From Pseudoramibacter porci (GTDB lineage Bacteria; Bacillota; Clostridia; Eubacteriales; Eubacteriaceae): DNA of 64,000 nucleotides. Below are positions 33,382 through 41,548 of the stretch, one piece after another (the first letter of the stretch is position 1; each line of letters opens with the position of its first letter). Location of the stretch: positions 62,001-126,000 of the forward strand of contig NZ_VUMO01000001.1 in assembly GCF_009696145.1 (NCBI RefSeq), in the 5' to 3' direction. The notes beneath the pieces were generated by a model. That model made no database searches. It was given only the letters and a program-made list of their open reading frames with translations, and was not told the origin of the DNA. The position numbers were made by a program, and so were the translations under genes.

Positions 33382-34545
33382 GTGGCCAATCTTTTTGATT
33401 ATCTGAAATGGCGGGGCGATATCCAGATGGAAATAGACGGATTTAACGCCGTCGACAATTTGATTTTTTCAGAGCTGGTTTACGTCGATTTGGAAGACGC
33501 CGTGCCGGAGGCCTGGGAGGTCGGCGTCACCCTCGCAGAAGCGGCAGCGCGCTACAAAGCCGGCGAGGATGAGAAGCAAGCGGCGTCCTTTTCGGTCTAC
33601 AAACAGAAAGCGGTTTCGCTGCTCCTCGAAGCCGCAAGGACAAGGCGCTTCCGGGATGTGCTGATGCGCGCCTTTGTCAGCCGCGTGAGCGATTCGGCAG
33701 AGGGGCAGATGGCGGCAGTCACCTTTGAGATGCCTGACCAACACCATTACGTGGCTTTTCGCGGCACCGACGACTCCTTTGTGGGCTGGAAAGAGGATTT
33801 CAATCTCTCCTATCTGCCCGAGACGGAGGGCCAGCGCCAGTCAGCCGCCTATCTGAACCGCCACTTCGCAGGGCGCGGGGATCATCTGATGGTCGGCGGC
33901 CATTCCAAGGGCGGCAATTTCGCCGTGTACGCGGCGGCCATGGCCGCGCCGGGGGTGAGGGCCCGGATCGACCGCATCTACAGCAACGACGGCCCCGGCT
34001 TTCGGGAGGCCTTCGTCAGCCGGGCAGGCTATCTGGCGGTGCGGGACCGGATTGTACACCTCATTCCGTCGGCATCGGTCATCGGCGTGCTGATGTCCGG
34101 CGACACGCCCCACACCGTTGTCGAAAGCGACGCCCAGGGCATCGTCCAGCACGACGGCTTCAGCTGGCAGGTCCTTGGGAAAGACTTCGTTCCCGGCGGG
34201 CGCACCGCCTTAAGCCTGTACATCGAGGACACCTTAAGCCGGTGGATTGAGGGCGAGAGCGACGCCGACCGGCGGCATTTCGTCGACAGCCTTTTCAGCA
34301 TTTTCGGCGAGAGTCTCGATCAGATGGACGATCTGGCGAACAAGCGCTTCGTCTCTCTGGCCAAATGCGTGCGCGCGCTGAAAAATATGCCGGAGGCCGC
34401 GCGCCAGCAGTTCATCAAGGTCACCCTCGACCTTTTGAAACAAGGGGGCGCCGTCGCCGGCGAAAAATCTGAGCATTGGCTCAAGGGCATCGAGGACAAA
34501 CTCCCCGAGATGAAGCTTTCACTGCCTGATAAACTTAAAAAATAA
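33382..34545 (+). CDS. Mbeg1-like (DUF2974) alpha/beta hydrolase, lipase-type
   Basis: 387 aa with a GTG start behind GGAAGGAGGG. The fold is seen in HHYVAFRGTDDSFVGWKEDF near 115-134 (oxyanion region) and the nucleophile elbow GGHSKGGNFAVYAA near 170-183, with Ser as nucleophile. The start LFDYLKWRGDIQMEIDGFN-VDNLI is the family N-terminus. Members are predicted lipases or esterases without an established substrate. There is no signal peptide, so it acts in the cytosol. Single-gene unit. Confidence 0.85.
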   Translation: MANLFDYLKWRGDIQMEIDGFNAVDNLIFSELVYVDLEDAVPEAWEVGVTLAEAAARYKAGEDEKQAASFSVYKQKAVSLLLEAARTRRFRDVLMRAFVSRVSDSAEGQMAAVTFEMPDQHHYVAFRGTDDSFVGWKEDFNLSYLPETEGQRQSAAYLNRHFAGRGDHLMVGGHSKGGNFAVYAAAMAAPGVRARIDRIYSNDGPGFREAFVSRAGYLAVRDRIVHLIPSASVIGVLMSGDTPHTVVESDAQGIVQHDGFSWQVLGKDFVPGGRTALSLYIEDTLSRWIEGESDADRRHFVDSLFSIFGESLDQMDDLANKRFVSLAKCVRALKNMPEAARQQFIKVTLDLLKQGGAVAGEKSEHWLKGIEDKLPEMKLSLPDKLKK

Positions 34546-34565
34546 TAAAAATCAAGCGGATGATA

Positions 34566-34594
34566 TTGTCTTTTTACGATAAAATTAATATAAT
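34566..34594 (+). promoter_or_regulatory. Promoter of the small XRE gene
   Basis: TTGTCT (34566-34571) and TATAAT (34589-34594) are 17 bases apart. Confidence 0.7.
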
Positions 34595-34656
34595 ATATAA
34601 CAAGATCATGAATAAAAACGGTTGAGTCATTAGGAAAACGACAAAGGAAGCACAAC

Positions 34657-34932
34657 ATGAAAACAAGTGAAACAATAGATTGGACACTGAGTGATGAATG
34701 GCCGGGATTGATCGAACAAATCAGCCAGGGCATTATCAACAGCCGGCACGCATTGGGCATGACCCAGAAAGAGCTCTCGAAACTGACTGGCATTTCCCAG
34801 AGCGATATCAGCCGGATTGAAAACGGCAACGCGAACCCGTCCGCCAAGACGTTAATGCGGCTCGCCAAGGCGTTGAACCGGGAAATCCGTCTCACCTTTG
34901 AACCCAAGGCGGACGACGGCGAGGAAGAATAA
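34657..34932 (+). CDS. Small XRE-family DNA-binding protein (91 aa)
   Basis: Starts behind AAAGGAAG. Residues about 28-80 form an XRE helix-turn-helix (ALGMTQKELSKLTGISQSDI, then RIENGNANPSAKTL). The tail LNREIRLTFEPKADDGEEE is like that of HigA- or HipB-type antitoxins. No toxin gene is found next to it: the flanking genes are a hydrolase and a terminator. It is thus an orphan antitoxin-like regulator or simple repressor. Confidence 0.8.
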   Translation: MKTSETIDWTLSDEWPGLIEQISQGIINSRHALGMTQKELSKLTGISQSDISRIENGNANPSAKTLMRLAKALNREIRLTFEPKADDGEEE

Positions 34933-34948
34933 AAATTAATCCGACAGC

Positions 34949-35033
34949 AAAACCCACTTCGCGACAAGCGCGGTCTGCACCCTGCCCGGCAGGGCAGCAG
35001 ATTCACAATCGCAGGAAGTGGGTTTATTTTTTT
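34949..35033. terminator. Long-stem terminator with nested hairpin
   Basis: AAACCCACTTC at 34949-34959 pairs with GAAGTGGGTTT at 35015-35025, followed by ATTTTTTT. An inner CCTGCCCGGCAGGG hairpin sits in the loop. It lies between convergent genes. Confidence 0.75.
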
Positions 35034-35055
35034 CTTATTTTAATTTTCGGCGGGT

Positions 35056-35280
35056 TTATCCTTTGACGATTCCGCCGTGGATTTCCATATTGATTTCAGC
35101 GATTTCCTTTTCGCCCGCAAAATAGGGCTCGTACATCGATTCCAGCCGGCCGCTGCCGAGACTGCCGCAGCCATTGCAGAAATTGCAGGAACCGCCGCAG
35201 ACGCTTAAGGCCCGGGCGACAATGCGTTCCCGTTCTTCACGGGTCGTATCTTTAATTAGAATAGATTGTGGTTGTTTCAA
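35056..35280 (-). CDS. Small Cys-cluster protein (74 aa), unknown function
   Basis: TTG start at 35280, eight bases after AGGAGG. The product has ILIKDTTREERERIV and then CGGSCNFCNGCG, four Cys in a short loop that could hold a metal or cluster, then an acidic helix and GGIVKG. No family is named with confidence. It lies divergent from feoAB across a 302-base gap, which hints at metal homeostasis, but this is only positional. Confidence 0.65.
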   Translation of the reverse strand: MKQPQSILIKDTTREERERIVARALSVCGGSCNFCNGCGSLGSGRLESMYEPYFAGEKEIAEINMEIHGGIVKG

Positions 35281-35408
35281 TGGGATGACCTCCTTAGAGA
35301 ATGCTGAATTTATGATACCAATTTTTCAGTAGGTTATAAAGATTTAAGCGGTTTTATTTTACATACCCAACCTTAATTTAGACTGATTTTAAACTAAAGG
35401 AAATTTGC

Positions 35409-35424
35409 TTGTTCATTCGAACAA
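35409..35424. promoter_or_regulatory. Inverted repeat upstream of the feo promoter
   Basis: TTGTTC at 35409-35414 and GAACAA at 35419-35424 are perfect arms around ATTC, 17 bases before the -35. A candidate operator for an iron- or redox-dependent regulator. The protein is not identified and no classical Fur box was seen. Confidence 0.45.
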
Positions 35425-35440
35425 AATAGCATAAAATACC

Positions 35441-35469
35441 TTGACAAGAGAAATTAGGGATGCTAAACT
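35441..35469 (+). promoter_or_regulatory. Promoter of feoAB
   Basis: TTGACA (35441-35446) and TAAACT (35464-35469) are 17 bases apart. The 110-base leader downstream has repeated TTTG/GACAAA words but no recognised riboswitch. Confidence 0.75.
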
Positions 35470-35582
35470 CTGTTTGCCGTTAGGACAGACGAACATAGTT
35501 TGATAAGACAAAATGTGTTTGATTTGACAAACGACATCAGCATTGAATAAAAGATTGTACAGCAGAAAAAGGAGGCAGATTG

Positions 35583-35804
35583 ATGGCAACGCTCAAAGAC
35601 GTTGACGTGGGGAGCACGGTAAGAATTAAAAAAATTCACGGGGCAGGCCCGATTAAAAAGCGCATCATGGATATGGGGCTGACGAAGGGTCAGGCGATCG
35701 TCGTTCGAAAGGTCGCGCCCCTCGGGGATCCCATTGAAATCACGGTGCGCAACTACGAACTGAGTCTTCGCAAAGAAGACGCGGGCATGGTCGAAGTGGA
35801 ATAA
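35583..35804 (+). CDS. feoA: Ferrous iron transport protein A (FeoA)
   Basis: 73 aa; ATG at 35583 is seven bases after AGGAGG. It is a single SH3-like FeoA domain: LKDVDVGSTVRIKKIHGAG, then KRIMDMGLTKGQAIVVRKVAPLGDPIEI and a closing LSLRKEDAGMVEVE. FeoA is a small cytosolic partner needed for FeoB transport. It is 27 bases before feoB in the same operon. A second feoA-like gene lies at 38656. Confidence 0.93.
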   Translation: MATLKDVDVGSTVRIKKIHGAGPIKKRIMDMGLTKGQAIVVRKVAPLGDPIEITVRNYELSLRKEDAGMVEVE

Positions 35805-35831
35805 AAAAGGAAAGAGAAAGGGAGTCATAAC

Positions 35832-37997
35832 ATGTCAAAGATTATTGCCTTGGCCGGCAATCCGAACTGCGGGAAGACCACTTTGTTCAACTCGCTGACC
35901 GGCGCCAACCAATACGTCGGGAACTGGCCGGGGGTTACCGTTGAAAAGAAGGAAGGCCGGCTGAAAGGCCATAAAGAGGTCACCATCACGGACCTTCCGG
36001 GGATTTACTCACTGTCGCCTTACACGCTCGAAGAAGTGGTCGCCCGGGATTACATCATTCAGGAGCGGCCCGATGCCATCATCAACATCATCGACGGCGC
36101 CAACCTGGAGCGCAATTTGTATTTAACGACTCAGGTTTTGGAATGCGGCATTCCGACGGTGATCGCCGTCAACATGCTCGACTTGATCGAAAAAGCCGGC
36201 GATAAAATAGATTATAAAAAGCTATCCAAAATCACCGGCTGCCCGGTGGTGCCGATTTCGGCGCTGAAGGGCCGCGGAGTGAACGAATTGGTCGAAACGG
36301 CGTTGCAGCTCGCGGAATCAAAGAAAAAATACGTGCCGGCCCACCGCTTCTCCGGACCGGTGGAACATTGCCTGGCCCATATCGAAGAGGCTCTGCTCCA
36401 CGATTTGCCGGAGGAAGAACAGCGCTGGTATTCGGTCAAAGTTTTTGAAAATGACGAAAAAGCGCTGGCGCCCCTTCATCTCGATCCTAAAAAGGTCGCC
36501 CACGCGAGAGAAGACGTCATTGCCTGCGAAAAGGAATTGGACGACGACGCCGAATCCATTATCACATGCGAACGCTACGACGTGATCGCCGATTGGGTTA
36601 AGGACACGTACGTCAAGAAAAACGCCGGCAAATTGTCCGTTTCGGATAAAATAGACCGGATCGTCACCAACCGCATTTTGGGCCTGCCCATCTTTGTTGG
36701 GATCATGTTCCTCGTTTATTACGTTTCGATTACGACCATCGGCACGATGGCCACGGACTGGGTCAACGATGTGCTCGTCGGCGACTGGATCACCAACGCC
36801 GCGCGCGGCGCTATGACTGCCGCCCATGTGGCGCCGTGGCTGACAGGCCTCGTCGTCGACGGGATCATCGCCGGGGTCGGCTCGGTGATCGGCTTTCTGC
36901 CGCAGATGATGGTTTTCTTCTTCTTTCTAGCTCTGCTGGAAAGTTGCGGCTACATGGCGCGGATTGCCTTTGTCCTCGACCGGGTATTTAGAAAATTCGG
37001 CCTGTCGGGCAAATCCTTCATTCCGATTTTGATCGGCAGCGGCTGCGGTGTTCCGGGCGTCATGGGGACGCGGACCATTGAAAACGACCGCGACCGACGG
37101 ATGACCATCATGACGACGACGTTCATCCCGTGTTCAGCTAAACTGCCCATCATCGCGCTGATTTCAGGCGCGGTCTTCGGCGGCAGCGGCGCGGTGGCGA
37201 CCTCGGCTTATTTCATGGGAATTGCCGCCATCATCTGCTCGGGGATCATTTTGAAGAAAACCAAATGGTTCGCCGGTGATCCGGCCCCCTTTGTCATGGA
37301 ACTGCCGGCCTATCACTGGCCGCGTCTGGTGGATGTGCTCCGCTCGGTTTGGGATAGAGCCTCCCACTTCTTGAAGAAGGCCGGCACGATCATCACCCTG
37401 GCCACCATTTTGATTTGGTTCCTCCAGGCCTTCGGCGTCGAAGGCGGATCCTTTGGGATGGTCGAAAACATCGATCACTCGATTTTGGCCGCCATTGGCA
37501 ATGGCCTCGCTTTTATCTTCATCCCGCTGGGATGGGGAACGTGGAAACCGGTTGTGGCCACGGTGACCGGCCTCATCGCCAAGGAAAACGTCGTCGGGAC
37601 CTTTGGGATTCTCTACCACGCGGCGTCCAGCGCGGAAGCGGGAAGCGCCCATCTGTGGGCGAATGTCGCAAAATCCTATACGCCGATTACCGCCTATTCC
37701 TTCCTGGCTTTCAACCTGCTCTGCGCCCCTTGCTTTGCAGCTATCGGCGCCATCCGCACGGAAATGAACTCCGGCAAATGGACCGCAAGAGCGATCGGCT
37801 ACGAATGCCTGCTCGCTTATCTGGTGGCGTTGGTCATCAATCAGCTCGGCGGACTCATCGCCGGCGCACACGGTTTCGGCTTCGGCCCGGCAGTGGCCAT
37901 CCTGATTGTGATCGGCTTCGTTTATCTGCTCGTCAGACCGGACCCCAACAAAAAACTTTTAGACGCCGCACACGCAGAAGACGTGTCCATTGGCTGA
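35832..37997 (+). CDS. feoB: Ferrous iron transporter (FeoB)
   Basis: 721 aa. N-terminal GTPase: GNPNCGKTTLFNSLTG at 9-24, WPGVTVEKKEG (switch I), DLPGIYSLSPY (G3) and NMLD (G4). A helical linker follows to about 270, then about eight membrane helices with the Gate motifs GSGCGVPGVMGTRTIEN near 400 and PCSAKLPIIALI near 430. It brings Fe2+ into the cell. Length and domains are complete. The small Cys-rich gene after it is a common FeoB partner. Confidence 0.97.
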   Translation: MSKIIALAGNPNCGKTTLFNSLTGANQYVGNWPGVTVEKKEGRLKGHKEVTITDLPGIYSLSPYTLEEVVARDYIIQERPDAIINIIDGANLERNLYLTTQVLECGIPTVIAVNMLDLIEKAGDKIDYKKLSKITGCPVVPISALKGRGVNELVETALQLAESKKKYVPAHRFSGPVEHCLAHIEEALLHDLPEEEQRWYSVKVFENDEKALAPLHLDPKKVAHAREDVIACEKELDDDAESIITCERYDVIADWVKDTYVKKNAGKLSVSDKIDRIVTNRILGLPIFVGIMFLVYYVSITTIGTMATDWVNDVLVGDWITNAARGAMTAAHVAPWLTGLVVDGIIAGVGSVIGFLPQMMVFFFFLALLESCGYMARIAFVLDRVFRKFGLSGKSFIPILIGSGCGVPGVMGTRTIENDRDRRMTIMTTTFIPCSAKLPIIALISGAVFGGSGAVATSAYFMGIAAIICSGIILKKTKWFAGDPAPFVMELPAYHWPRLVDVLRSVWDRASHFLKKAGTIITLATILIWFLQAFGVEGGSFGMVENIDHSILAAIGNGLAFIFIPLGWGTWKPVVATVTGLIAKENVVGTFGILYHAASSAEAGSAHLWANVAKSYTPITAYSFLAFNLLCAPCFAAIGAIRTEMNSGKWTARAIGYECLLAYLVALVINQLGGLIAGAHGFGFGPAVAILIVIGFVYLLVRPDPNKKLLDAAHAEDVSIG

Positions 37998-38061
37998 GCT
38001 TCTGAAATAGAAATTTAAATTGAAATAGTTTCTTCATTATAATATAGAAAGGTGGATCAAT

Positions 38062-38271
38062 ATGTTAGGTTCAATCATTGTGGGTCTCATCGTCATTTTG
38101 ATTGTTGTCGCCGCGGTGAGGTCCCTGTATCGATCTGTCAAAAACGGCGGCACCATCCAGTGCGGGAACTGCCCCAGCGCTGGGGCCTGCCACGGCAGCT
38201 GCAAGAGCGGTCCGACGCCGGAACAGCGGGAATGGATCAACACCTACAGCAGCCGAAAACACAAAGCATAA
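38062..38271 (+). CDS. FeoB-associated Cys-rich membrane protein (69 aa)
   Basis: ATG behind AGAAAGGTGG. One membrane helix (SIIVGLIVILIVVAAVRSLY, 4-23) is followed by CGNCPSAGACHGSC and a polar tail. A single N-terminal helix with a Cys cluster, encoded right after feoB, is the pattern of the FeoB-associated Cys-rich family (FeoC-like place). It may bind iron or support the transporter at the membrane. Function is inferred from context. Confidence 0.85.
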   Translation: MLGSIIVGLIVILIVVAAVRSLYRSVKNGGTIQCGNCPSAGACHGSCKSGPTPEQREWINTYSSRKHKA

Positions 38272-38310
38272 TCGCTTTCCCTGTGGATTCTCCACATGAT
38301 ATATAAATAT

Positions 38311-38330
38311 GCAGGCGGAAAACCGCCTGT
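38311..38330 (+). terminator. Hairpin after the feo operon
   Basis: CAGGCGG and CCGCCTG form a perfect stem with an AAAA loop, followed by CCTCCTTCTTTG rather than a clean T run. A probable but weak terminator. Confidence 0.45.
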
Positions 38331-38497
38331 CCTCCTTCTTTGATGATTAAAAAGGGAAAGACCGCTTCAATCAACGTCTGTGCGAAAAGCACACGCATGG
38401 CCCAACGCGGGTTTATTTCATCGCCGTGAGCATTCACGCGATTCCTCTTCTTTCAGCTTACCGCAGAGGCCATAAGGATCTGAAAAATTCAAACACC

Positions 38498-38618
38498 TTA
38501 TCCATCGATCCGAGATCCCCGCTGATTTTAGCGAAGGAGCCGCCGGTCTTGCCTCGTGGATAATGTGGACGGGAATTAGTGCCTCCCCGAAGTATTTGGG
38601 GAAGATCGGCTGTTTTTA
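38498..38618 (+). ncRNA. Structured leader with terminator upstream of the second feoA (class unknown)
   Basis: The 384-base gap 38272-38655 holds this element. TTATCCA (38498-38504) pairs with TGGATAA (38557-38563) and encloses a small GCT...AGC hairpin. Against that stem, AGCCG-CCG-GTCTT (38538-38550) can pair with AAGATCGGCT (38602-38611), followed by GTTTTTATT, giving a terminator with a TCCCC/GGGGA hairpin (38584-38602) inside. The two folds exclude each other unless a pseudoknot forms. That is riboswitch-like build, but it matches no class known to me. Confidence 0.45.
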
Positions 38619-38655
38619 TTGGATGTGAAAAGAAAATGAAAAGGAGTGAATGGCG

Positions 38656-38865
38656 ATGCCTTTATCACTTGTTGATCTCAATCAGGAGGTCATAATTAAA
38701 TTTATCCGCGGCAACGACAAAGTCATGAAACACATGAACGACTTGGGCTTTGTCGTCGGTGCGGTGGTTAAGCCCGTTCAAAAACTGGGCGGCAATTTGA
38801 TCGTTGCGATCAAAGACAGCCGGATTGCCATCGATGAATCGATGGCGAGAAAGATTATCGTCTGA
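38656..38865 (+). CDS. feoA2: Second FeoA-like protein (69 aa)
   Basis: ATG 38656 is chosen over 38650 because AAGGAG at 38641 is nine bases before it. One FeoA/SH3-like domain: LVDLNQEVIIKFIRGNDKVMKHMNDLGFVVG, then VVKPVQKLGGNLIVAIKDSRIAIDESMARKIIV. It lacks the G-L-T-K segment of the first FeoA, so it is a diverged paralogue. Clostridia often have such a gene with flavodoxin and DUF3793 genes in iron-responsive groups, which is the order seen here. Confidence 0.85.
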   Translation: MPLSLVDLNQEVIIKFIRGNDKVMKHMNDLGFVVGAVVKPVQKLGGNLIVAIKDSRIAIDESMARKIIV

Positions 38866-39049
38866 GTACGGTCGCGCGGCAAATCGCTGCGCCGCAAAAC
38901 ATCATGATGAGGCGCCCCGGTTTTGACCGGGTGCGCGATTAAATCAATGCCAGCACGTTGCAATCGTGCCGCCTTGTTTAGAGGCGATAGGAGTGTGGCG
39001 TGCTAAAAAAACCACAAAAAGTTAGATAAAACTAATAAGGAGTATCATT

Positions 39050-39150
39050 ATGGCTAAATATGCAATTGTATTTTGGAGCGGTACCGGCAACACAGAAGCG
39101 ATGGCCGGGCCGATTGCGAAGCGCTGGGCAAGGCGTTAGTCGAAGCCTGA
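39050..39150 (+). pseudogene. Flavodoxin pseudogene with large internal deletion
   Basis: ATG at 39050 behind AAGGAG opens MAKYAIVFWSGTGNTEAMAG, a perfect flavodoxin start with the FMN phosphate loop SGTGNTE. After about 24 residues the frame stops at 39137. In another frame the next bases read EALGKALVEA and stop at 39148-39150, which is a typical flavodoxin C-terminus. So the middle, about 110 codons in a normal flavodoxin, is missing and the ends are joined out of frame. The product cannot bind FMN fully. Confidence 0.8.
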
Positions 39151-39167
39151 AAACGCGTGAAGCAGCC

Positions 39168-39713
39168 ATGTCCGATTTGCAGTTGATCCGCAATTGTGCG
39201 CCGACTCTGGCGGGAATGAAGGTCGGCAGTCTGTTTAATGTCATGGAAAAGGAAGAAGCCCAGGTGAATTTCTGGCTCGAACGATGGAACGCGCTGCTCA
39301 ACGGGAAAGGGGTGCATGTCCGATGTTTGAAGTACACCGGAAGTGCTGCCTTGATGTACGTCTACAGGATGGAGGCGCTCGATGAACAGCTGAGCCAGCC
39401 AGCGGTGCAAGCCTTGATGCGGCAGATGAACTATCCGGCTGGCGGAAGCGTGCGCCAAATCGATCATTTGGCGGCGCACCTTAAAAATCATTCCGAATTT
39501 CCCCACGAGATTGGGCTTTTCCTCGGCTATCCGCTGGAGGATGTCTGGGGATTTATGTGCAAAAAAGGGAGAGACTACAAATGCTCGGGATGTTGGAAAG
39601 TGTACGGCGACGCTGAAAAGGCAAAGGCGTGCTTTGCAAAATACCGCCGTTGTACAAATCATTTCGTCAAGCATTATAAGAATGGCGTCACGCTGTGCCA
39701 GCTGACCGTTTAA
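39168..39713 (+). CDS. DUF3793 family protein (181 aa)
   Basis: ATG at 39168 begins MSDLQLIRNCAPTLAGMKVG, the usual DUF3793 start; the frame is open further upstream but through the flavodoxin remnant. Other family blocks: SAALMYVYR, FPHEIGLFLGYPLEDVWGFM and CSGCWKVYGDAEKA, with a final CTNHF. The GSLF, Cys and Tyr residues are conserved, but the biochemical role is unknown. DUF3793 genes usually sit beside a flavodoxin and iron genes, as here. The weak GAAG ribosome site may reflect the upstream deletion. Confidence 0.8.
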   Translation: MSDLQLIRNCAPTLAGMKVGSLFNVMEKEEAQVNFWLERWNALLNGKGVHVRCLKYTGSAALMYVYRMEALDEQLSQPAVQALMRQMNYPAGGSVRQIDHLAAHLKNHSEFPHEIGLFLGYPLEDVWGFMCKKGRDYKCSGCWKVYGDAEKAKACFAKYRRCTNHFVKHYKNGVTLCQLTV

Positions 39714-39787
39714 CATACTGGTCAATGAATAAAAGCGCAAAAAAGACGGCTTATTCTGCAAATAACTGCAGAACAGGCCGTCTTTTG

Positions 39788-41380
39788 TCATTGCTGCCAG
39801 ACCGTATCGATGTGCTCGCTGATGTCCTGGGTTCGTGTTGAAGGCGAATAGGTGTGTTCGTAGATGAACCGGTGCAGGGTCTGCACGTTTTCGCTTAACG
39901 ACATCGGGAAGACGTAGGACTGCCCCTTAAGGTAGCCGAGACTCAGCTGGTTCGCGTCCGGAATCTGCTGCTGCTGAAAGTCGGCATTTCGAATCAGCGC
40001 GATGTTAAACAAAAATTTAAAAATTCGGGCGTTGGACATATTGGTTTTTATGTAGGGCTTGATCGTTTTGTAGAGCCGGTACTGCTTCGACAGGCTCATT
40101 TTCTTCGCCTTGTTTAAAACCTTTTGCATGACGGTGCGCTGGCGCTGCGTGCGCCCGAAATCCCCGTTGCCGACGTAGCGGATGCGCGAATATGCCAGCG
40201 CCTGGACGCCGTTTAAATGCTTGGTGCCGCTGCCGGTGATGTGCTTCGCGCTGGTGTTGTTGGTCCGGTTGATGTTGTCGACATAATCGTTCAGGACTTT
40301 GACTTCAGCGGACGAGAGATCGACGTCGACCCCGCCGACTGCATTGACCACCTTAATGGTGCAGTTGAAGTTGATGACGATGTAATCGGTGACTGCCGTG
40401 TCGAAATTGGTGTTGATAGTCTTGAGGGCGAGGGTCGGGCCGCCGTACGCGTAGGCGGCATTGAGCTTGCCGTAGTCGTGCCCTGGAATTTGGACGTAGG
40501 TGTCGCGCATCAGCGACGTGGCCTTGATTTTCTTGTGCTTGTTGTCGCTGGTCACGATCATGATGGAGTCGGAGCGCGCACCGGCGACGTCAGAACGCGA
40601 ATCGATCCCAAAGACGGCGACGTTCATAATCCGCTTGCCGCTGGCTTCAGTGGCGGCCTTGAGGCTGATGCCCCGGGAGGGACTGACGGTCACGAAAACC
40701 GGCCAGATCAGCACGACGTAAGTGGCGACGAGAAGCGCAGCCAAAAGGGCCGCCAAAGAAAGCCAGAGTTTTTTTCGGCTTCTTTTTTTAGGAAGCGGGG
40801 CGGAAGGGCCGCCAGTTCGGTATCGGGGGTGACCCGCTGGCCGGCGGTGTCGGGCGCCGTTGGGCTGGCACCGCAGCTTTTCTGGCGCTGCAGCCGCGCT
40901 CGGGCGGCGCTGTGCGTTAGATGCGGTGCGTCTGCGGGGCGGCTGGCCTTGGCGCGCACCCTCAGGGCGCTGAATGCGGCCGGTGGTCCGGCGGACGACC
41001 CGCGGCCCTTCGCAGGGCGTCTGCCGTTTCGGCGGTTGAGCACTTGCTCGGCGCAGGGTGCCGGATGATGGGGGTCGCACGGTCCTTTTTCGTGGCGGCT
41101 GCCCTGTGCCCTGGGTTGAAGGCCTTCGGTGCATTTGGGGTTGAACAGGCCGTTTCGTCGGGCGGCTCTGCGTCGCATCAGTGCTGTAACGCCGCGGCGG
41201 TCTGGCAGCATTGCCCTGGGTACTGCCGCTGGATGGCCGGGACGGGTATGTGCGATGGGTGGTTGAAGATCTTTGAGCAGATCGTTGAGCTCCGGAACGT
41301 TCAGCCAGCCGTCTTCGGCGGGCCAGTTCAGCGCGTTCGCTTTCGGTTAAAGGTCTTCGCTGTTTTGATCGATGATTCAA
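39788..41380 (-). CDS. LytR-CpsA-Psr (LCP) family wall polymer ligase with long basic N-terminal tail
   Basis: A TTG at 41380 (530 aa) is chosen: GGAG lies seven bases upstream and an extended -10 (TGATATAAT, leftward at about 41414-41422) rules out the farther TTG at 41434. Residues 1-200 are low complexity, rich in Arg, Pro, Gln and Ser. One membrane helix at about 204-228 is followed by the LCP domain with FGIDSRSDVAGARSDSIMIV, SLMRDTYVQIPG, KLNAAYAYGG and YSRIRYVGNGDFGRTQRQR. These Asp and Arg residues bind the polyprenyl pyrophosphate. It should attach teichoic-acid-like or other polymers to peptidoglycan. The tail is far longer than usual. Confidence 0.88.
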   Translation of the reverse strand: MNHRSKQRRPLTESERAELARRRRLAERSGAQRSAQRSSTTHRTYPSRPSSGSTQGNAARPPRRYSTDATQSRPTKRPVQPQMHRRPSTQGTGQPPRKRTVRPPSSGTLRRASAQPPKRQTPCEGPRVVRRTTGRIQRPEGARQGQPPRRRTASNAQRRPSAAAAPEKLRCQPNGARHRRPAGHPRYRTGGPSAPLPKKRSRKKLWLSLAALLAALLVATYVVLIWPVFVTVSPSRGISLKAATEASGKRIMNVAVFGIDSRSDVAGARSDSIMIVTSDNKHKKIKATSLMRDTYVQIPGHDYGKLNAAYAYGGPTLALKTINTNFDTAVTDYIVINFNCTIKVVNAVGGVDVDLSSAEVKVLNDYVDNINRTNNTSAKHITGSGTKHLNGVQALAYSRIRYVGNGDFGRTQRQRTVMQKVLNKAKKMSLSKQYRLYKTIKPYIKTNMSNARIFKFLFNIALIRNADFQQQQIPDANQLSLGYLKGQSYVFPMSLSENVQTLHRFIYEHTYSPSTRTQDISEHIDTVWQQ

Positions 41381-41548
41381 GATACTTCTCCATACGTTAA
41401 AATTTAACTGACTTATTATATCACGAAGTGTCAAGTATCGCCTTGAATCGCAAAAAAATGCATAAATTGTGATTTATAAATATAAAAAATACACATTCGA
41501 GAAAACATTTGTTATAATAACACTATCTCAAACTGAGGAGTTGAATTT

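Noticed and set aside
38237-38437. Leftward 66-codon ORF between the Cys-rich feo gene and the second feoA
   Set aside because: It overlaps the real gene end and the hairpin at 38311, has no ribosome site and no protein-like pattern.
38498-38618. NiCo, manganese (yybP), molybdenum cofactor or fluoride riboswitch before the second feoA
   Set aside because: The conserved words of each class are missing or only faintly echoed, so I report an unassigned structured leader.
38866-39049. FMN or cobalamin riboswitch before the flavodoxin remnant
   Set aside because: No FMN core and no B12 box are present.
39050-39139. A genuine 29-residue peptide gene
   Set aside because: The peptide is the exact N-terminus of flavodoxin and the C-terminus follows in another frame, so a deletion pseudogene explains it better.
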